Source of the DNA: Candidatus Thorarchaeota archaeon
GTDB lineage: Archaea; Asgardarchaeota; Thorarchaeia; Thorarchaeales; Thorarchaeaceae
Assembly (NCBI GenBank): GCA_016840685.1
Contig: JAEORX010000004.1
Location: forward strand, 1 to 52,785
DNA length: 52,785 nucleotides
Direction: 5' to 3'
Part shown: positions 15,830-27,480 of the stretch, one piece after another
Position numbering within the stretch: the first letter of the stretch is position 1
Layout: every line of letters begins with the position of its first letter
Notes under the pieces: model-generated
Told to the model about the DNA's origin: nothing
What the model saw: the letters and a program-made list of their open reading frames with translations, nothing else
Databases searched by the model: none
Program-made: the position numbers and the translations under genes

Positions 15830-15932
15830 TCTCTATTCTTTTAGCAAAATTCCTGATTTATTTTTAGACTGTGAAATATTTGTACCACATAGGATACTAA
15901 ATGAGCTAACATAGAGAATAGTCTACGGTAAT

Positions 15933-15941
15933 GTTTAAGAG
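15933..15941 (+). promoter_or_regulatory. Candidate TATA box of tRNA-Ser
   Basis: GTTTAAGAG lies about 26-34 bases before the mature 5' end of tRNA-Ser at 15967. Confidence 0.4.
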
Positions 15942-15966
15942 AAAATCCTAGTCCGCAAATCAACAA

Positions 15967-16108
15967 GCTGGGGTATCCAAGCTTGGTATGGAGCTGGATT
16001 GCTATAGGTAGCTATTAGCAGTCCTGCAAACATCCAGTGTCGTAAGACTCGAGGGTTCAAAAGGTGTCATGAGTCCCATGATACCGGGAGATCCCTCCCC
16101 CAGCGCCA
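15967..16108 (+). tRNA. tRNA-Ser (anticodon GCU) with two introns
   Basis: The acceptor GCTGGGG (15967-15973) pairs with CCCCAGC (16098-16104), followed by discriminator G and encoded CCA. Anticodon stem CTGGA/TCCAG encloses TTGCTA-A with anticodon GCT; the long variable arm GTC-GTAA-GAC and G73 are those of serine tRNA. Intron 1 is 16005-16031 (27 bases) at position 37/38 with an exact bulge-helix-bulge: TTGC/GCAA central helix, bulges TAT and ACA, then AGG/CCT. Intron 2 is 16062-16091 (30 bases) in the T loop, 59/60; its hairpin GGTGTCATG/CATGATACC has nine pairs, and removal restores TTCAAAT. Spliced length is 82 bases plus CCA. Confidence 0.93.
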
Positions 16109-16121
16109 CTTCTCCTTTTCA

Positions 16122-16538
16122 CTAGGACAGATGAAGACGAGTGCCACAGAATGGGCACTGAAACACATGCTCATCTACAGGCATAGCGTTAACAGGTGAG
16201 AAAAGATTCCCACAATTTGGACATCCATAGGTATCAGGGTTAGAAGTGGCTTGGGCTGGTAGTGCATGTTTTCTCATAGGCTCGAGGATTCGTTCATCCT
16301 CTGATACATCAGTTGGGGCAATGGATTTGCCCTGTGCCCAACGATAGGTGGCATAAAGCCCGAAGACTATCATGGGGATGTAGAAGACCATGTAGAGTGG
16401 TACCATATCAACTGGCATCATGCCTAGACCAATCATGCCAATCAGACCTATAATGAGAATCAGACCAAAAACAAGCCATCTTCCTGTTGATGAACCGGTT
16501 CTTTGTTGATATGGATCATAGTAATCGTCATTCATCAT
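16122..16538 (-). CDS. Membrane protein with C-terminal zinc ribbon
   Basis: A 138-residue protein with an acidic/tyrosine-rich N-terminus, two hydrophobic helices near residues 19-38 and 45-63, a linker, and a C-terminal zinc ribbon (CPNCG near 104 and CPFCG near 127). This layout is common in archaeal membrane-anchored zinc-ribbon proteins of unknown function. The ATG at 16538 has GGAG eight bases before it; the longer open frame upstream to 16610 lacks such a site. It lies directly downstream of aEF1A, where S10 is expected in most archaea. Confidence 0.65.
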   Translation of the reverse strand: MMNDDYYDPYQQRTGSSTGRWLVFGLILIIGLIGMIGLGMMPVDMVPLYMVFYIPMIVFGLYATYRWAQGKSIAPTDVSEDERILEPMRKHALPAQATSNPDTYGCPNCGNLFSPVNAMPVDEHVFQCPFCGTRLHLS

Positions 16539-16626
16539 GATGTGCACTCCACAAGGGATTAGGGCGTGAACCCTTCTAACCTCTTCTATCGCGACCTTGT
16601 ATGATAACAAAAATAGAGAAGAAACA

Positions 16627-16643
16627 CGGGCCTTACTGGCCCG
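16627..16643 (-). terminator. Hairpin terminator after aEF1A
   Basis: On the minus strand CGGGCC-AGTAA-GGCCCG forms a six-pair GC stem, followed by a TTTCTTCTCTATTTTT tract. It lies 19 bases after the aEF1A stop. Confidence 0.55.
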
Positions 16644-16661
16644 GTTCTTTGAAACTATACA

Positions 16662-17966
16662 TTACTTTCTCGGTGTGACTTTCTGGACAATACCGACCGC
16701 TACGGTCATTCCCATGTCACGGACAGCAAATCTACCGAGCTGTGGAAAGTCCTTGTAGCTCTCAATGACCATTGGCTTCAAGGGGACCAGTTTGGCAATC
16801 ATGGACTCACCCTTCTTGACAAAGTCAGGGTTCTCCTCAATGACCTGACCACTTCGCTGATCAAGCTTCTGGAGGATTTGGTCGAACCTGCAGGCAACCT
16901 GAGCAGTGTGAGCATGAATGACTGGTGTGTAGCCAACTGTGATTGCACTTGGGTGCTGAATGACCATCACCTGACCAGTGTAGTCGGCAGCGACTGTGGG
17001 TGGACTGTCAGTTGGACCAGCGACATCTCCACGACCAAGGTCCTTTCTCTCAATACCTCGAACATTGAAACCGATGTTGTCACCGGGTACTGCCTCAGGC
17101 AGTATCTCGTGGTGCATCTCAATGGACTTTACTTCTCCAGTCTTGTTTGGCGGCATAAAGACAATCTTCATTCCTGTCTTCATGACACCTGTTTCAACAC
17201 GACCAACTGGTACTGTGCCAACACCCTTGATGGAGTATACATCATTGATTGGCACTCGTAGGGGTTTGTCTGTTGGTTTTGGTGGAAGCTCAACTAGGTC
17301 AAGTGCTTCAAGAAGTGCGGGACCATCATACCACGGAGTGAGCTTTGGAGTGCGCTCCTTCAGGTTGGCAGCATCGAGGGCTGAGGTCGGAATGAATGGA
17401 ATCTGATCGGTCTTGTATCCGATGCTCTTTAGGAATCCACCTACTTCCTCCTTGACCTCCTTGTATCGGTCCTCGCTGTACTTGACACTGTCATCATCCA
17501 TCTTGTTGATACAGACAATCAAGCTTGGTACACCAAGAGTCATTGCAAGATACGCATGTTCTTTGGTCTGACCACCAGGACCAACGCCTGCTTCAAATTC
17601 ACCCTTCTTTGCAGACACAACAAGTAGACCAACGTCAGCTTGTGATGCTCCAGTGATCATGTTCTTGATGAAGTCCTTGTGTCCAGGAGCATCGATGATG
17701 GTGTAATAGTACTTGTTAGTGAGGAACTTGAAGAATGCAATATCGATGGTTAGACCACGCTCCCGTTCCTCTTTCAGACGGTCCAGCGCAAAAGCCCATG
17801 CCCAGCTGGGCCGCCCAAGTCTTTCTGCTTCGGCCTTATGCTGTTGGAAAGTACGCTCGTCAACAGCGCCTGTTTCGTATAGGAGCCGGCCTGTCATGGT
17901 GGACTTACCATGGTCGACGTGACCGATGACCACCAGGTTCAGGTGCTCCTTATCTTTCTTGGACAA
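16662..17966 (-). CDS. tuf: Translation elongation factor 1-alpha
   Basis: A 434-residue aEF1A that delivers aminoacyl-tRNA to the ribosome. The GTPase domain shows GHVDHGKST (near residue 14), DAPGHKDF near 91, NKMD near 153 and the S-A-L segment near 195, followed by the two beta-barrel domains. The frame is open as far as 18065, but those extra 33 residues would overlap a TATA-like element and resemble nothing in the family. The TTG at 17966 has AAGGAG nine bases before it and gives the normal archaeal N-terminus [20 protein letters not shown]. Residues 12-31 of domain I are unaltered. It is separated from S7 by five non-translation genes. Confidence 0.93.
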   Translation of the reverse strand: MSKKDKEHLNLVVIGHVDHGKSTMTGRLLYETGAVDERTFQQHKAEAERLGRPSWAWAFALDRLKEERERGLTIDIAFFKFLTNKYYYTIIDAPGHKDFIKNMITGASQADVGLLVVSAKKGEFEAGVGPGGQTKEHAYLAMTLGVPSLIVCINKMDDDSVKYSEDRYKEVKEEVGGFLKSIGYKTDQIPFIPTSALDAANLKERTPKLTPWYDGPALLEALDLVELPPKPTDKPLRVPINDVYSIKGVGTVPVGRVETGVMKTGMKIVFMPPNKTGEVKSIEMHHEILPEAVPGDNIGFNVRGIERKDLGRGDVAGPTDSPPTVAADYTGQVMVIQHPSAITVGYTPVIHAHTAQVACRFDQILQKLDQRSGQVIEENPDFVKKGESMIAKLVPLKPMVIESYKDFPQLGRFAVRDMGMTVAVGIVQKVTPRK

Positions 17967-18040
17967 GGCATAATTCTCCTTATTCTGTGTTAGTCGGTCC
18001 CCTAAGGTGGGAACCTGCTTGGCTGTCACCTTGTGGGATG

Positions 18041-18050
18041 CTTTTAATCG
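18041..18050 (-). promoter_or_regulatory. Candidate TATA box of aEF1A
   Basis: On the minus strand this reads CGATTAAAAG. It lies about 75-84 bases before the TTG start at 17966, predicting a leader of roughly 50 bases, and lies inside the rejected longer reading frame. Confidence 0.45.
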
Positions 18051-18118
18051 TTTCGACAGGTTCACTTGACCAGCGGGAAAAGGGGGTTTCTATCAGACAA
18101 AATAGGCGAACATTTTTA

Positions 18119-18499
18119 CTAGATTTGCAGGTCTGGTATCGAGTCTGGTTTTTCACTCAAAGCTCGCATATTTTTAATGGGAAGCCATCCTTCTTCTCCG
18201 AGTGTAGTTCGCGCCCATGCCCATCCGCTGTCTTCTTCCAGTACAAGGACTTCTTGACCTTCTTCGATTGTCAGTTCTCGTGAGTTGTAATCTTTTAGAA
18301 ATTGAAACTGTCCGGAATCTGATGTCCTCTCTAGATACGTTTCTGGCACCCAGGCGGCAACTCCATTCCGGTTCTGACACCAGAGCCAGCCTTCATACTC
18401 AGTATCACGTTTCTCTCCTTGTACAGTTTCACCCTTTAATGCTATCAACGGAACATGAAACTCACTCTTGTGGCTCTTGATTACTTTCAATATCTTCAT
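18119..18499 (-). CDS. Tandem SH3-domain protein
   Basis: A 126-residue protein made of two variant SH3 folds. The first ends in G-W-L-W-C-Q-N-R-N-G-V-A-A-W-V-P near residue 38 and the second in G-W-A-W-A-R-T-T-L-G-E-E-G-W-L-P near 92, each preceded by an acidic loop with the ALYDY-equivalent position (first: ..LKGETV; second: K-D-Y-N-S-R-E-L-T). The paired G-W-x-W and G-W-x-P positions are typical of a two-SH3 family also found in bacteria. No signal peptide, so cytoplasmic. ATG at 18499 has AGGTGA five bases before it. It starts 13 bases after the flavodoxin stop and is probably co-transcribed. Its ligand is unknown. Confidence 0.75.
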   Translation of the reverse strand: MKILKVIKSHKSEFHVPLIALKGETVQGEKRDTEYEGWLWCQNRNGVAAWVPETYLERTSDSGQFQFLKDYNSRELTIEEGQEVLVLEEDSGWAWARTTLGEEGWLPIKNMRALSEKPDSIPDLQI

Positions 18500-18512
18500 T
18501 TGATTCACCTGA

Positions 18513-19049
18513 CTATTGAACAAGTCCTGTGATCCAGTCGCGAATCATATCCCAGTCACGAAAGTCAATCTTCTCGGGAATTTCTGCATTAGGAGGATAT
18601 TGATTCTTTACTATGTTCTTCACTAGAGCCCGAATGACAAGATTGTATTTCTTGAACTCGAACACCCCTCCGATTAATGCGGTCGAGATTGGGGACAGTC
18701 CGGGATATTTCTCAGGCATGCTGTCTAGATATTCAGCTTGCGCCTCTGCGACCTTGTCTGGATTTCCTGCATATCCACTCACTACGAAGAGAGCCACTTT
18801 GGTCTTGGAGAGAGATTTTAGTTTCTGCTCAATGAATTTCAGTGGTTCCTTTTTCCATTGTCCTGCACGAATACCGCTCCCTATGATTACTAGATCATAT
18901 CCTTCAGGTTCAGGAAAAGGAGTTTCGTTTTCTAAATTAACAACATCTACTTGGACTCCAAGTTCTCTAGCGGTCTGACTCATCTCCTGAACTACTTCAG
19001 AAGTAGAACCATAACGTGTTCCATAACAAATCAGGACTCTGTTCATCAT
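18513..19049 (-). CDS. Flavodoxin-domain protein (HemG-like), copy 1
   Basis: About 178 residues with a flavodoxin fold. The FMN phosphate loop is Y-G-T-R-Y-G-S-T near the N-terminus, the second strand and loop read D-L-V-I-I-G-S-G-I-R-A-G near 54, and an F-V-V-S-G-Y-A-G segment near 92 provides the third FMN-contacting loop. The W-x-K-E-P-L-x-F-I motif is typical of the flavodoxin_5/menaquinone-dependent protoporphyrinogen oxidase group. It closely resembles the second copy at 20760-21311. It probably passes electrons to or from an unknown partner; a haem role is not supported by neighbours. Start may be any of three nearby ATGs (19055, 19049, 19046). Confidence 0.8.
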   Translation of the reverse strand: MMNRVLICYGTRYGSTSEVVQEMSQTARELGVQVDVVNLENETPFPEPEGYDLVIIGSGIRAGQWKKEPLKFIEQKLKSLSKTKVALFVVSGYAGNPDKVAEAQAEYLDSMPEKYPGLSPISTALIGGVFEFKKYNLVIRALVKNIVKNQYPPNAEIPEKIDFRDWDMIRDWITGLVQ

Positions 19050-19132
19050 TATCAATCATGAGAAACAGTGTGTATTCTCACAAAATGCTTTCGACGTGGT
19101 GTATTTTTCATCATAATCCGCGGATAGTTTTA

Positions 19133-19534
19133 CTAGAAATCAATCAGTTTAGGTTCTTGCGGAATTAGGTTGAAATATCGAAACAATGTACTTCCAGCTA
19201 ACCATAGAGATAGAATAAGAGGCATGGCCACCCACAGCAGTGGTTCAGATATCGCCTCGAGAAATGATCTATTTTCCCAAGCGCCGGAAATTAAAATGAA
19301 AACAAACCCCCCTATTGGGAAAAGAAGACTTCTCAGTCTAACTAGAGGTTGATTTATTATTTGTTGAGAGAATGAGGAACCCCATTCAAAGAAGTATCCT
19401 GCACCTATAAATGTAAAAAGCAATAGAAGTCCTTTGATTGAATCTGGCAGGACAGGAATATATGATAGAATACCAAAGATGATGAAAACAACCATTAGAT
19501 AGTGGATTCGTTTTCTCCACTTTGTTCGTTTCAC
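19133..19534 (-). CDS. Hypothetical membrane protein, four TM helices
   Basis: A 133-residue protein with a very basic N-terminus (MKRTKWRKR) and hydrophobic helices near residues 11-27, 33-49, 67-83 and 97-116. The loop with ENRSFLEA between helices 3 and 4 is acidic. No family is recognised. It lies between the aspartoacylase-like gene and flavodoxin copy 1 on the same strand with 25-base and 83-base gaps. Confidence 0.6.
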   Translation of the reverse strand: MKRTKWRKRIHYLMVVFIIFGILSYIPVLPDSIKGLLLLFTFIGAGYFFEWGSSFSQQIINQPLVRLRSLLFPIGGFVFILISGAWENRSFLEAISEPLLWVAMPLILSLWLAGSTLFRYFNLIPQEPKLIDF

Positions 19535-19559
19535 AGTGTACTCCTCATTCCATCAAGAT

Positions 19560-20600
19560 TTAGCTTTTCTGATCTGTTGTGAACACATATGCGATATTGG
19601 CTCCCGTCTGAACAGCCTGAAGGCTGCCCGGAGTTCCTAAGATATCACCACATGGATAAGCCCAGATATAGCCATCAACGGGACACTCTACTCTTTCTAA
19701 TACATCACCCCAGAGGTCATAGATCTCAGCAAACACCTCTCCCTTCTTCATGAAATCGCCAGGTGTCTTTAGGAATCGGATGAGACCGCCTCGATTCGAT
19801 CGTGCAATTCCATGAAATGTACAGATTCCAGGAATGATTATGATGTCTTCCTGAGGCTCGATATCACCATCAATCATATCAAAGGCTTTCATGATGTTGA
19901 GAACGCCTCGGACTCCGACGGTAGTTGACGGTTCAGAGATCCATCGACCATCAATAAACTCGATGAGAATGTCAGGAACTCCATTCTTCACAGCTAAGTT
20001 AGCGAGTGTATCTGGTGCATCATCTGATATTGGTACATTTTCAACAACATTGGTGACTCCAAAAGCCTTAGCCATCTTCTCAAGTTTGTCCTTCGTCTTG
20101 GGGTTTCCGATATTGATCTCCGTGAAGAACAGGGAGTCTGGTCTGACATTAGTGTGCATGTTGAGGACCATGTCAGCCTTACTCCAAGCCTCTTGCCAGA
20201 GAATGTACGCCAAACGTTCAGTTGCTGTGCCATGTGGTTTGTCAGCAGTCAGGGGACTAGCACTGCCACCTCCACCTAGATCTTGATTGTCAATCCAAGA
20301 TAGATACTGATGGTGCATGAAAGCCAAGGGGTTCTCAACAGGGATTCCAATGATGGCTCCTCTGAGTTCTTTGGGATTCACTCTTTCCCTCATTATCTTG
20401 TGAATCACCTCAATGCCCTGAATCTCTATGCCATGTTGTGTTGAAACCATGAGCATAGTTGGTCCATCCTTTTCGCCATTCATTACAAGAATAGGGATGT
20501 CGATACTGGTTGTTGTGTTTAGTTCGATTCCCTTGATGACTCCTTTCTGAAGTTCACCTCTTCTTGCAATCGCTGTACCCACTTTGAGTTCTGCAGACAT
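19560..20600 (-). CDS. Succinylglutamate desuccinylase/aspartoacylase-family protein
   Basis: A 346-residue zinc hydrolase of the AstE/AspA group in the M14 superfamily (COG3608-like), which deacylates N-acyl amino acids or related amides. Zinc ligands are expected at H and E of QHGIEIQG near residue 55 and at H of NMHTN near 147. The C-terminal domain has the beta-rich G-x-x-x-x-K-G-E-V-F-A-E-I-Y-D segment near 287 typical of the AstE fold. The substrate cannot be deduced, because no arginine-succinylation genes are nearby. It is preceded by a separate promoter region and GAGG before the ATG. Confidence 0.8.
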   Translation of the reverse strand: MSAELKVGTAIARRGELQKGVIKGIELNTTTSIDIPILVMNGEKDGPTMLMVSTQHGIEIQGIEVIHKIMRERVNPKELRGAIIGIPVENPLAFMHHQYLSWIDNQDLGGGGSASPLTADKPHGTATERLAYILWQEAWSKADMVLNMHTNVRPDSLFFTEINIGNPKTKDKLEKMAKAFGVTNVVENVPISDDAPDTLANLAVKNGVPDILIEFIDGRWISEPSTTVGVRGVLNIMKAFDMIDGDIEPQEDIIIIPGICTFHGIARSNRGGLIRFLKTPGDFMKKGEVFAEIYDLWGDVLERVECPVDGYIWAYPCGDILGTPGSLQAVQTGANIAYVFTTDQKS

Positions 20601-20759
20601 TATGCTTGCCTCAACAAACTCTGGTCAATATGGTGGAACATATCCTTTTTGGGAGCAAGAAAGGTTAGATAATATACTGGTTTCATTATTGAGATAAAAA
20701 GCATAGACAGAGTCATGACATGAGATGCAGGAACAAATATCTCACTCAACAATGACTGT

Positions 20760-21311
20760 CTAAGAATCGCTGAAAGGATCAGGCATTAGACCTTCAGCCC
20801 ACTCGCGGATTTGATTCCAGTCACGGAGATCAACATACTCTGGGGGTTCCTCACCCTCTTCAACAAATGATTGGACAAGTGCTTTCATGATGGACTTTGT
20901 CATGAAGTTCCCTCTAGTAGGGTCAATAAGACCACCAAAGAAACCCAGAGAAATTGGTCTAATCTCAGGAAATTCTGAGACTATTTTGTCAAGGTAGTCC
21001 CTTTGCGCCTGCTCGCAGGCTTCTGGTTTAGCTACTGACAAACAAGACACAAAGAATGCTACTTTCTTATGAGAGAGTGCTTCACGGTTCTTCCTGATGA
21101 GGTTCAGGGGTTCTTTTGTCCATCTTCCCATCTGTATTCCACTACCAACCACTACAAGGTCATAGGCATCCAAGTTACGGACCCGACCTTTCTTTAGGTT
21201 GACAACCTCAACTTCAGCTCCACGACTACGCAGGACTTCAGCAATATTTTCAGCAATTTCTCCAGTAGAGCCATAGCGTGTGCCATAGCAGACCAAAACT
21301 CTTTCGTGCAT
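20760..21311 (-). CDS. Flavodoxin-domain protein (HemG-like), copy 2
   Basis: A 183-residue paralogue of the flavodoxin at 18513. The same Y-G-T-R-Y-G-S-T phosphate loop (near residue 9), V-V-V-G-S-G-I-Q-M-G-R-W near 55 and V-D-L-R-D-W-N-Q-I-R-E-W near the C-terminus are shared. The cysteine in F-F-V-S-C-L-S replaces the glycine-rich segment of copy 1 and resembles other archaeal members. It lies directly downstream of S7 on the same strand with a 102-base gap, so it may have its own promoter. Two FMN carriers in one island may serve different partners. Confidence 0.82.
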   Translation of the reverse strand: MHERVLVCYGTRYGSTGEIAENIAEVLRSRGAEVEVVNLKKGRVRNLDAYDLVVVGSGIQMGRWTKEPLNLIRKNREALSHKKVAFFVSCLSVAKPEACEQAQRDYLDKIVSEFPEIRPISLGFFGGLIDPTRGNFMTKSIMKALVQSFVEEGEEPPEYVDLRDWNQIREWAEGLMPDPFSDS

Positions 21312-21413
21312 TCTAATCGAAGAGGGGGATGTTTCAGGTGTTATAAGGTCTTCAGTTGGTCTTGCTGGAGCAAAGAAGTTGCCGTATTGTTATCGTGGAT
21401 GGATTGGTAGAGC

Positions 21414-22064
21414 TTATCTTGCAGAACGAGCCACTCTCTCTCTCTCTTCCTTCCTAGCAACTGCAAAGCTGCCTGGGTCGTTCTTATACGCAAGTAGGAG
21501 TTCATCCACCAAACACTCTTCGAATGACTTTGCATTCTTGTGTGCTGAACGAACAGCACCAACAGAGAGGTATCTCAGAGCAAGGTCGATTCTTCTCTGG
21601 GGAGAAACATCTACAGAGCGAGGATAGGCCATACCACCATATGATATTCGCGTTGTTTCCTCTGCTGGGGCTGCATTCTCGATTGCTGTGACTAAGACTT
21701 GAACTGGATTCAAGCCGGTCCTGTAGTTGATGATTTCAAAGACACGTTTGAGTGTGGAGATAGCTCTTAGCTTCTTGCCAGCGCCTCTGCCAGTTCGAGT
21801 CTTCTTGTCCTTTCTACGACCAGCGTTAATCATCTTGTTGACGAACCGCTCAACAATTGGAATTTGTGACTTGTGAAATCGTTTGTGAGCGTGTCTTCCT
21901 GATGTATGAGGAATTAGGACTGGTTTCAGAGTGATATACCGGACAAGCCCTGCATCGTTGATTTGTATATTAGTTGAGTCCCACTTACCAAACAAGAGAA
22001 GCTCAGGTGGTTCATAAGGAGGGATTTCCCCAGCAACTGGTTTAGCGGTTTCCTCTTCAGACAT
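21414..22064 (-). CDS. rpsG: 30S ribosomal protein S7
   Basis: A 216-residue uS7 homologue. Features are F-G-K-W near residue 26, F-V-N-K-M-I-N-A-G-R-R-K-D-K-K-T-R-T near 74, a N-P-V-Q-V-L-V-T-A-I-E-N-A-A-P block near 119, and D-V-S-P-Q-R-R-I-D-L-A-L-R near 152. The acidic N-terminal extension of about 20 residues is normal in archaea. It is the last gene of rpoB-A1-A2-L30e-nusA-S12-S7; aEF1A, its usual follower, is displaced by 3.4 kb. Confidence 0.96.
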   Translation of the reverse strand: MSEEETAKPVAGEIPPYEPPELLLFGKWDSTNIQINDAGLVRYITLKPVLIPHTSGRHAHKRFHKSQIPIVERFVNKMINAGRRKDKKTRTGRGAGKKLRAISTLKRVFEIINYRTGLNPVQVLVTAIENAAPAEETTRISYGGMAYPRSVDVSPQRRIDLALRYLSVGAVRSAHKNAKSFEECLVDELLLAYKNDPGSFAVARKEERERVARSAR

Positions 22065-22074
22065 CTCTTACCAC

Positions 22075-22518
22075 CTAGCGAATTGGTTTCTCCTTCTTGC
22101 CGTAAATCAGCGATTCCAGAGAAACTCCATTTACTTTTCTGACCTGCCATCGGACTCCAGGCAAATCTCCCATCGCACCACCCATAGCGCCACCAATCCC
22201 CTCGACAATAACAGCATCATGTTCGTCTATGAATTTCAAACCACCATCCCCTGGTATGAATGCTGTGATTTGTTTTCCGTTTTTGGAGAGCTGAATCCTC
22301 ACAGCCTTTCTAATAGCTGAGTTTGGCTGTTTTGACTCAATACCAACTTTCTCAAGCACAATACCTCTTGCCTGAGGAGCACCCTCTAGGGGATCGGTCT
22401 TCTTCTTTAGTTTGAGAGTACGCCTCTTGTAGGTGGGTTTCTTCCAACGAAACTTCTTCCTCTTTCGAAGGAGAGGTCTTGCTGCGAACTCGCCCACTGG
22501 GGATTTTGAACCGGTCAA
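22075..22518 (-). CDS. rpsL: 30S ribosomal protein S12
   Basis: A 147-residue uS12, exactly the common archaeal length if translation starts at the TTG at 22518. That codon has GAGGT eight bases before it and yields the family N-terminus (M)[13 protein letters not shown]; the in-frame ATGs at 22554 and 22533 would add residues not seen in the family. The decoding-centre loops Q-P-N-S-A-I-R-K and G-D-L-P-G-V-R are present; the [12 protein letters not shown] stretch near the latter is a small glycine repeat found in archaeal S12. Confidence 0.94.
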   Translation of the reverse strand: MTGSKSPVGEFAARPLLRKRKKFRWKKPTYKRRTLKLKKKTDPLEGAPQARGIVLEKVGIESKQPNSAIRKAVRIQLSKNGKQITAFIPGDGGLKFIDEHDAVIVEGIGGAMGGAMGDLPGVRWQVRKVNGVSLESLIYGKKEKPIR

Positions 22519-22635
22519 GATAATATACCTCATAGTGATTGAGGCACCATTCATGGTGCACTCTACATGGTGGTTGTCGGCTCCGGCCTGTTGTAACCTT
22601 AAAAGGATTGTGAAGAGTATTTTTCCGAAAACACT

Positions 22636-23070
22636 TCACGCTATCACTACGTTGTTCAAATCGAAGTGACGTCGCACAAGAATGCGTGCTCGTGCAACGT
22701 TTCTACCTTCTCGACCTATTGCTATTCCACGGTCTTCGGTGTTGACAGTCACTGAAGCAACCCTTGTACCATCACGGTGCTCAATAATTTTCACATTCTC
22801 GACCCTGGCAGGTGCAAGAGCGCTCATGACAAAGGCTTCGGCAGTTTCAGCCATCTCTACAACATCAACCGGGCGTCCAAAAGCCTCCGACGCAGCCTTC
22901 ACATTAATTCCACCGCGACCAATTGCTTTTCCAAGTTGTTTTGGCCGGACTACAACAATGATTCGTTCCCCTTCATCGTCTCGGATAATATCAATTGCTG
23001 CAGCACCTGTGATTTGCTCAAATTTGGCGATGAGTGCCATGTCCTCCATGGAGAGCTTGACTCGGCCCAA
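22636..23070 (-). CDS. nusA: NusA-like transcription/RNA-binding protein
   Basis: A 144-residue archaeal NusA, made of two KH domains without the bacterial N-terminal domain or S1. The KH GXXG-type loops are A-I-G-R-G-G-I-N-V near residue 49 and A-I-G-R-E-G-R-N-V near 114. It lies between L30e and S12 as in most archaea and presumably binds nascent RNA or antitermination elements. The ATG is 10 bases after the L30e stop. Confidence 0.94.
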   Translation of the reverse strand: MGRVKLSMEDMALIAKFEQITGAAAIDIIRDDEGERIIVVVRPKQLGKAIGRGGINVKAASEAFGRPVDVVEMAETAEAFVMSALAPARVENVKIIEHRDGTRVASVTVNTEDRGIAIGREGRNVARARILVRRHFDLNNVVIA

Positions 23071-23080
23071 TTGACTCGCC

Positions 23081-23374
23081 TCAGACCATCTTTAGTATCT
23101 TTGAGTCACCAGGTTTAATCACGGCTATAGCAGAAACCATGAACGGTTTACCTACAACCTCACCCAAGTCCCATGAGGTGCCTTCAAACTTTTGAACCTT
23201 GATATCTGCGAGTTTTGCAAATTGCACTATGTCCTCTAGTTCGTCTTGTGGGCAGTTTGCTGCGACAACGATAAGTTTAGCTTTACCATTCCTGATGGCT
23301 TCAATTGAGGACTTTGCCCCAATTTTACACTCCCCTGTACTTACTGCGCTTGCTATTGGTTGATTCAGGCTCAT
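23081..23374 (-). CDS. rpl30e: 50S ribosomal protein L30e
   Basis: A 97-residue L30e (L7Ae-like fold). Features are T-G-E-C-K-I-G-A-K-S near residue 13, A-K-L-I-V-V-A-A-N-C-P near 32, and K-F-E-G-T-S-W-D-L-G near 58. The frame is open to 23431, but the ATG at 23374 has GAGGT six bases before it and gives the usual length. Confidence 0.95.
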   Translation of the reverse strand: MSLNQPIASAVSTGECKIGAKSSIEAIRNGKAKLIVVAANCPQDELEDIVQFAKLADIKVQKFEGTSWDLGEVVGKPFMVSAIAVIKPGDSKILKMV

Positions 23375-23471
23375 AATATGACCTCGTTTGTGATTTGTTG
23401 GTAAACCCGAACTGGTTGCGTCAAATGACATTCTGTTTTAATGTTTCCGTCGTGACCTCTGTATTAGTCCA

Positions 23472-27480
<4,009 letters not shown>

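Noticed and set aside
17967-18065. 33-residue N-terminal extension of aEF1A
   Set aside because: It overlaps a TATA-like element, resembles no aEF1A and is out-competed by the TTG with AAGGAG.
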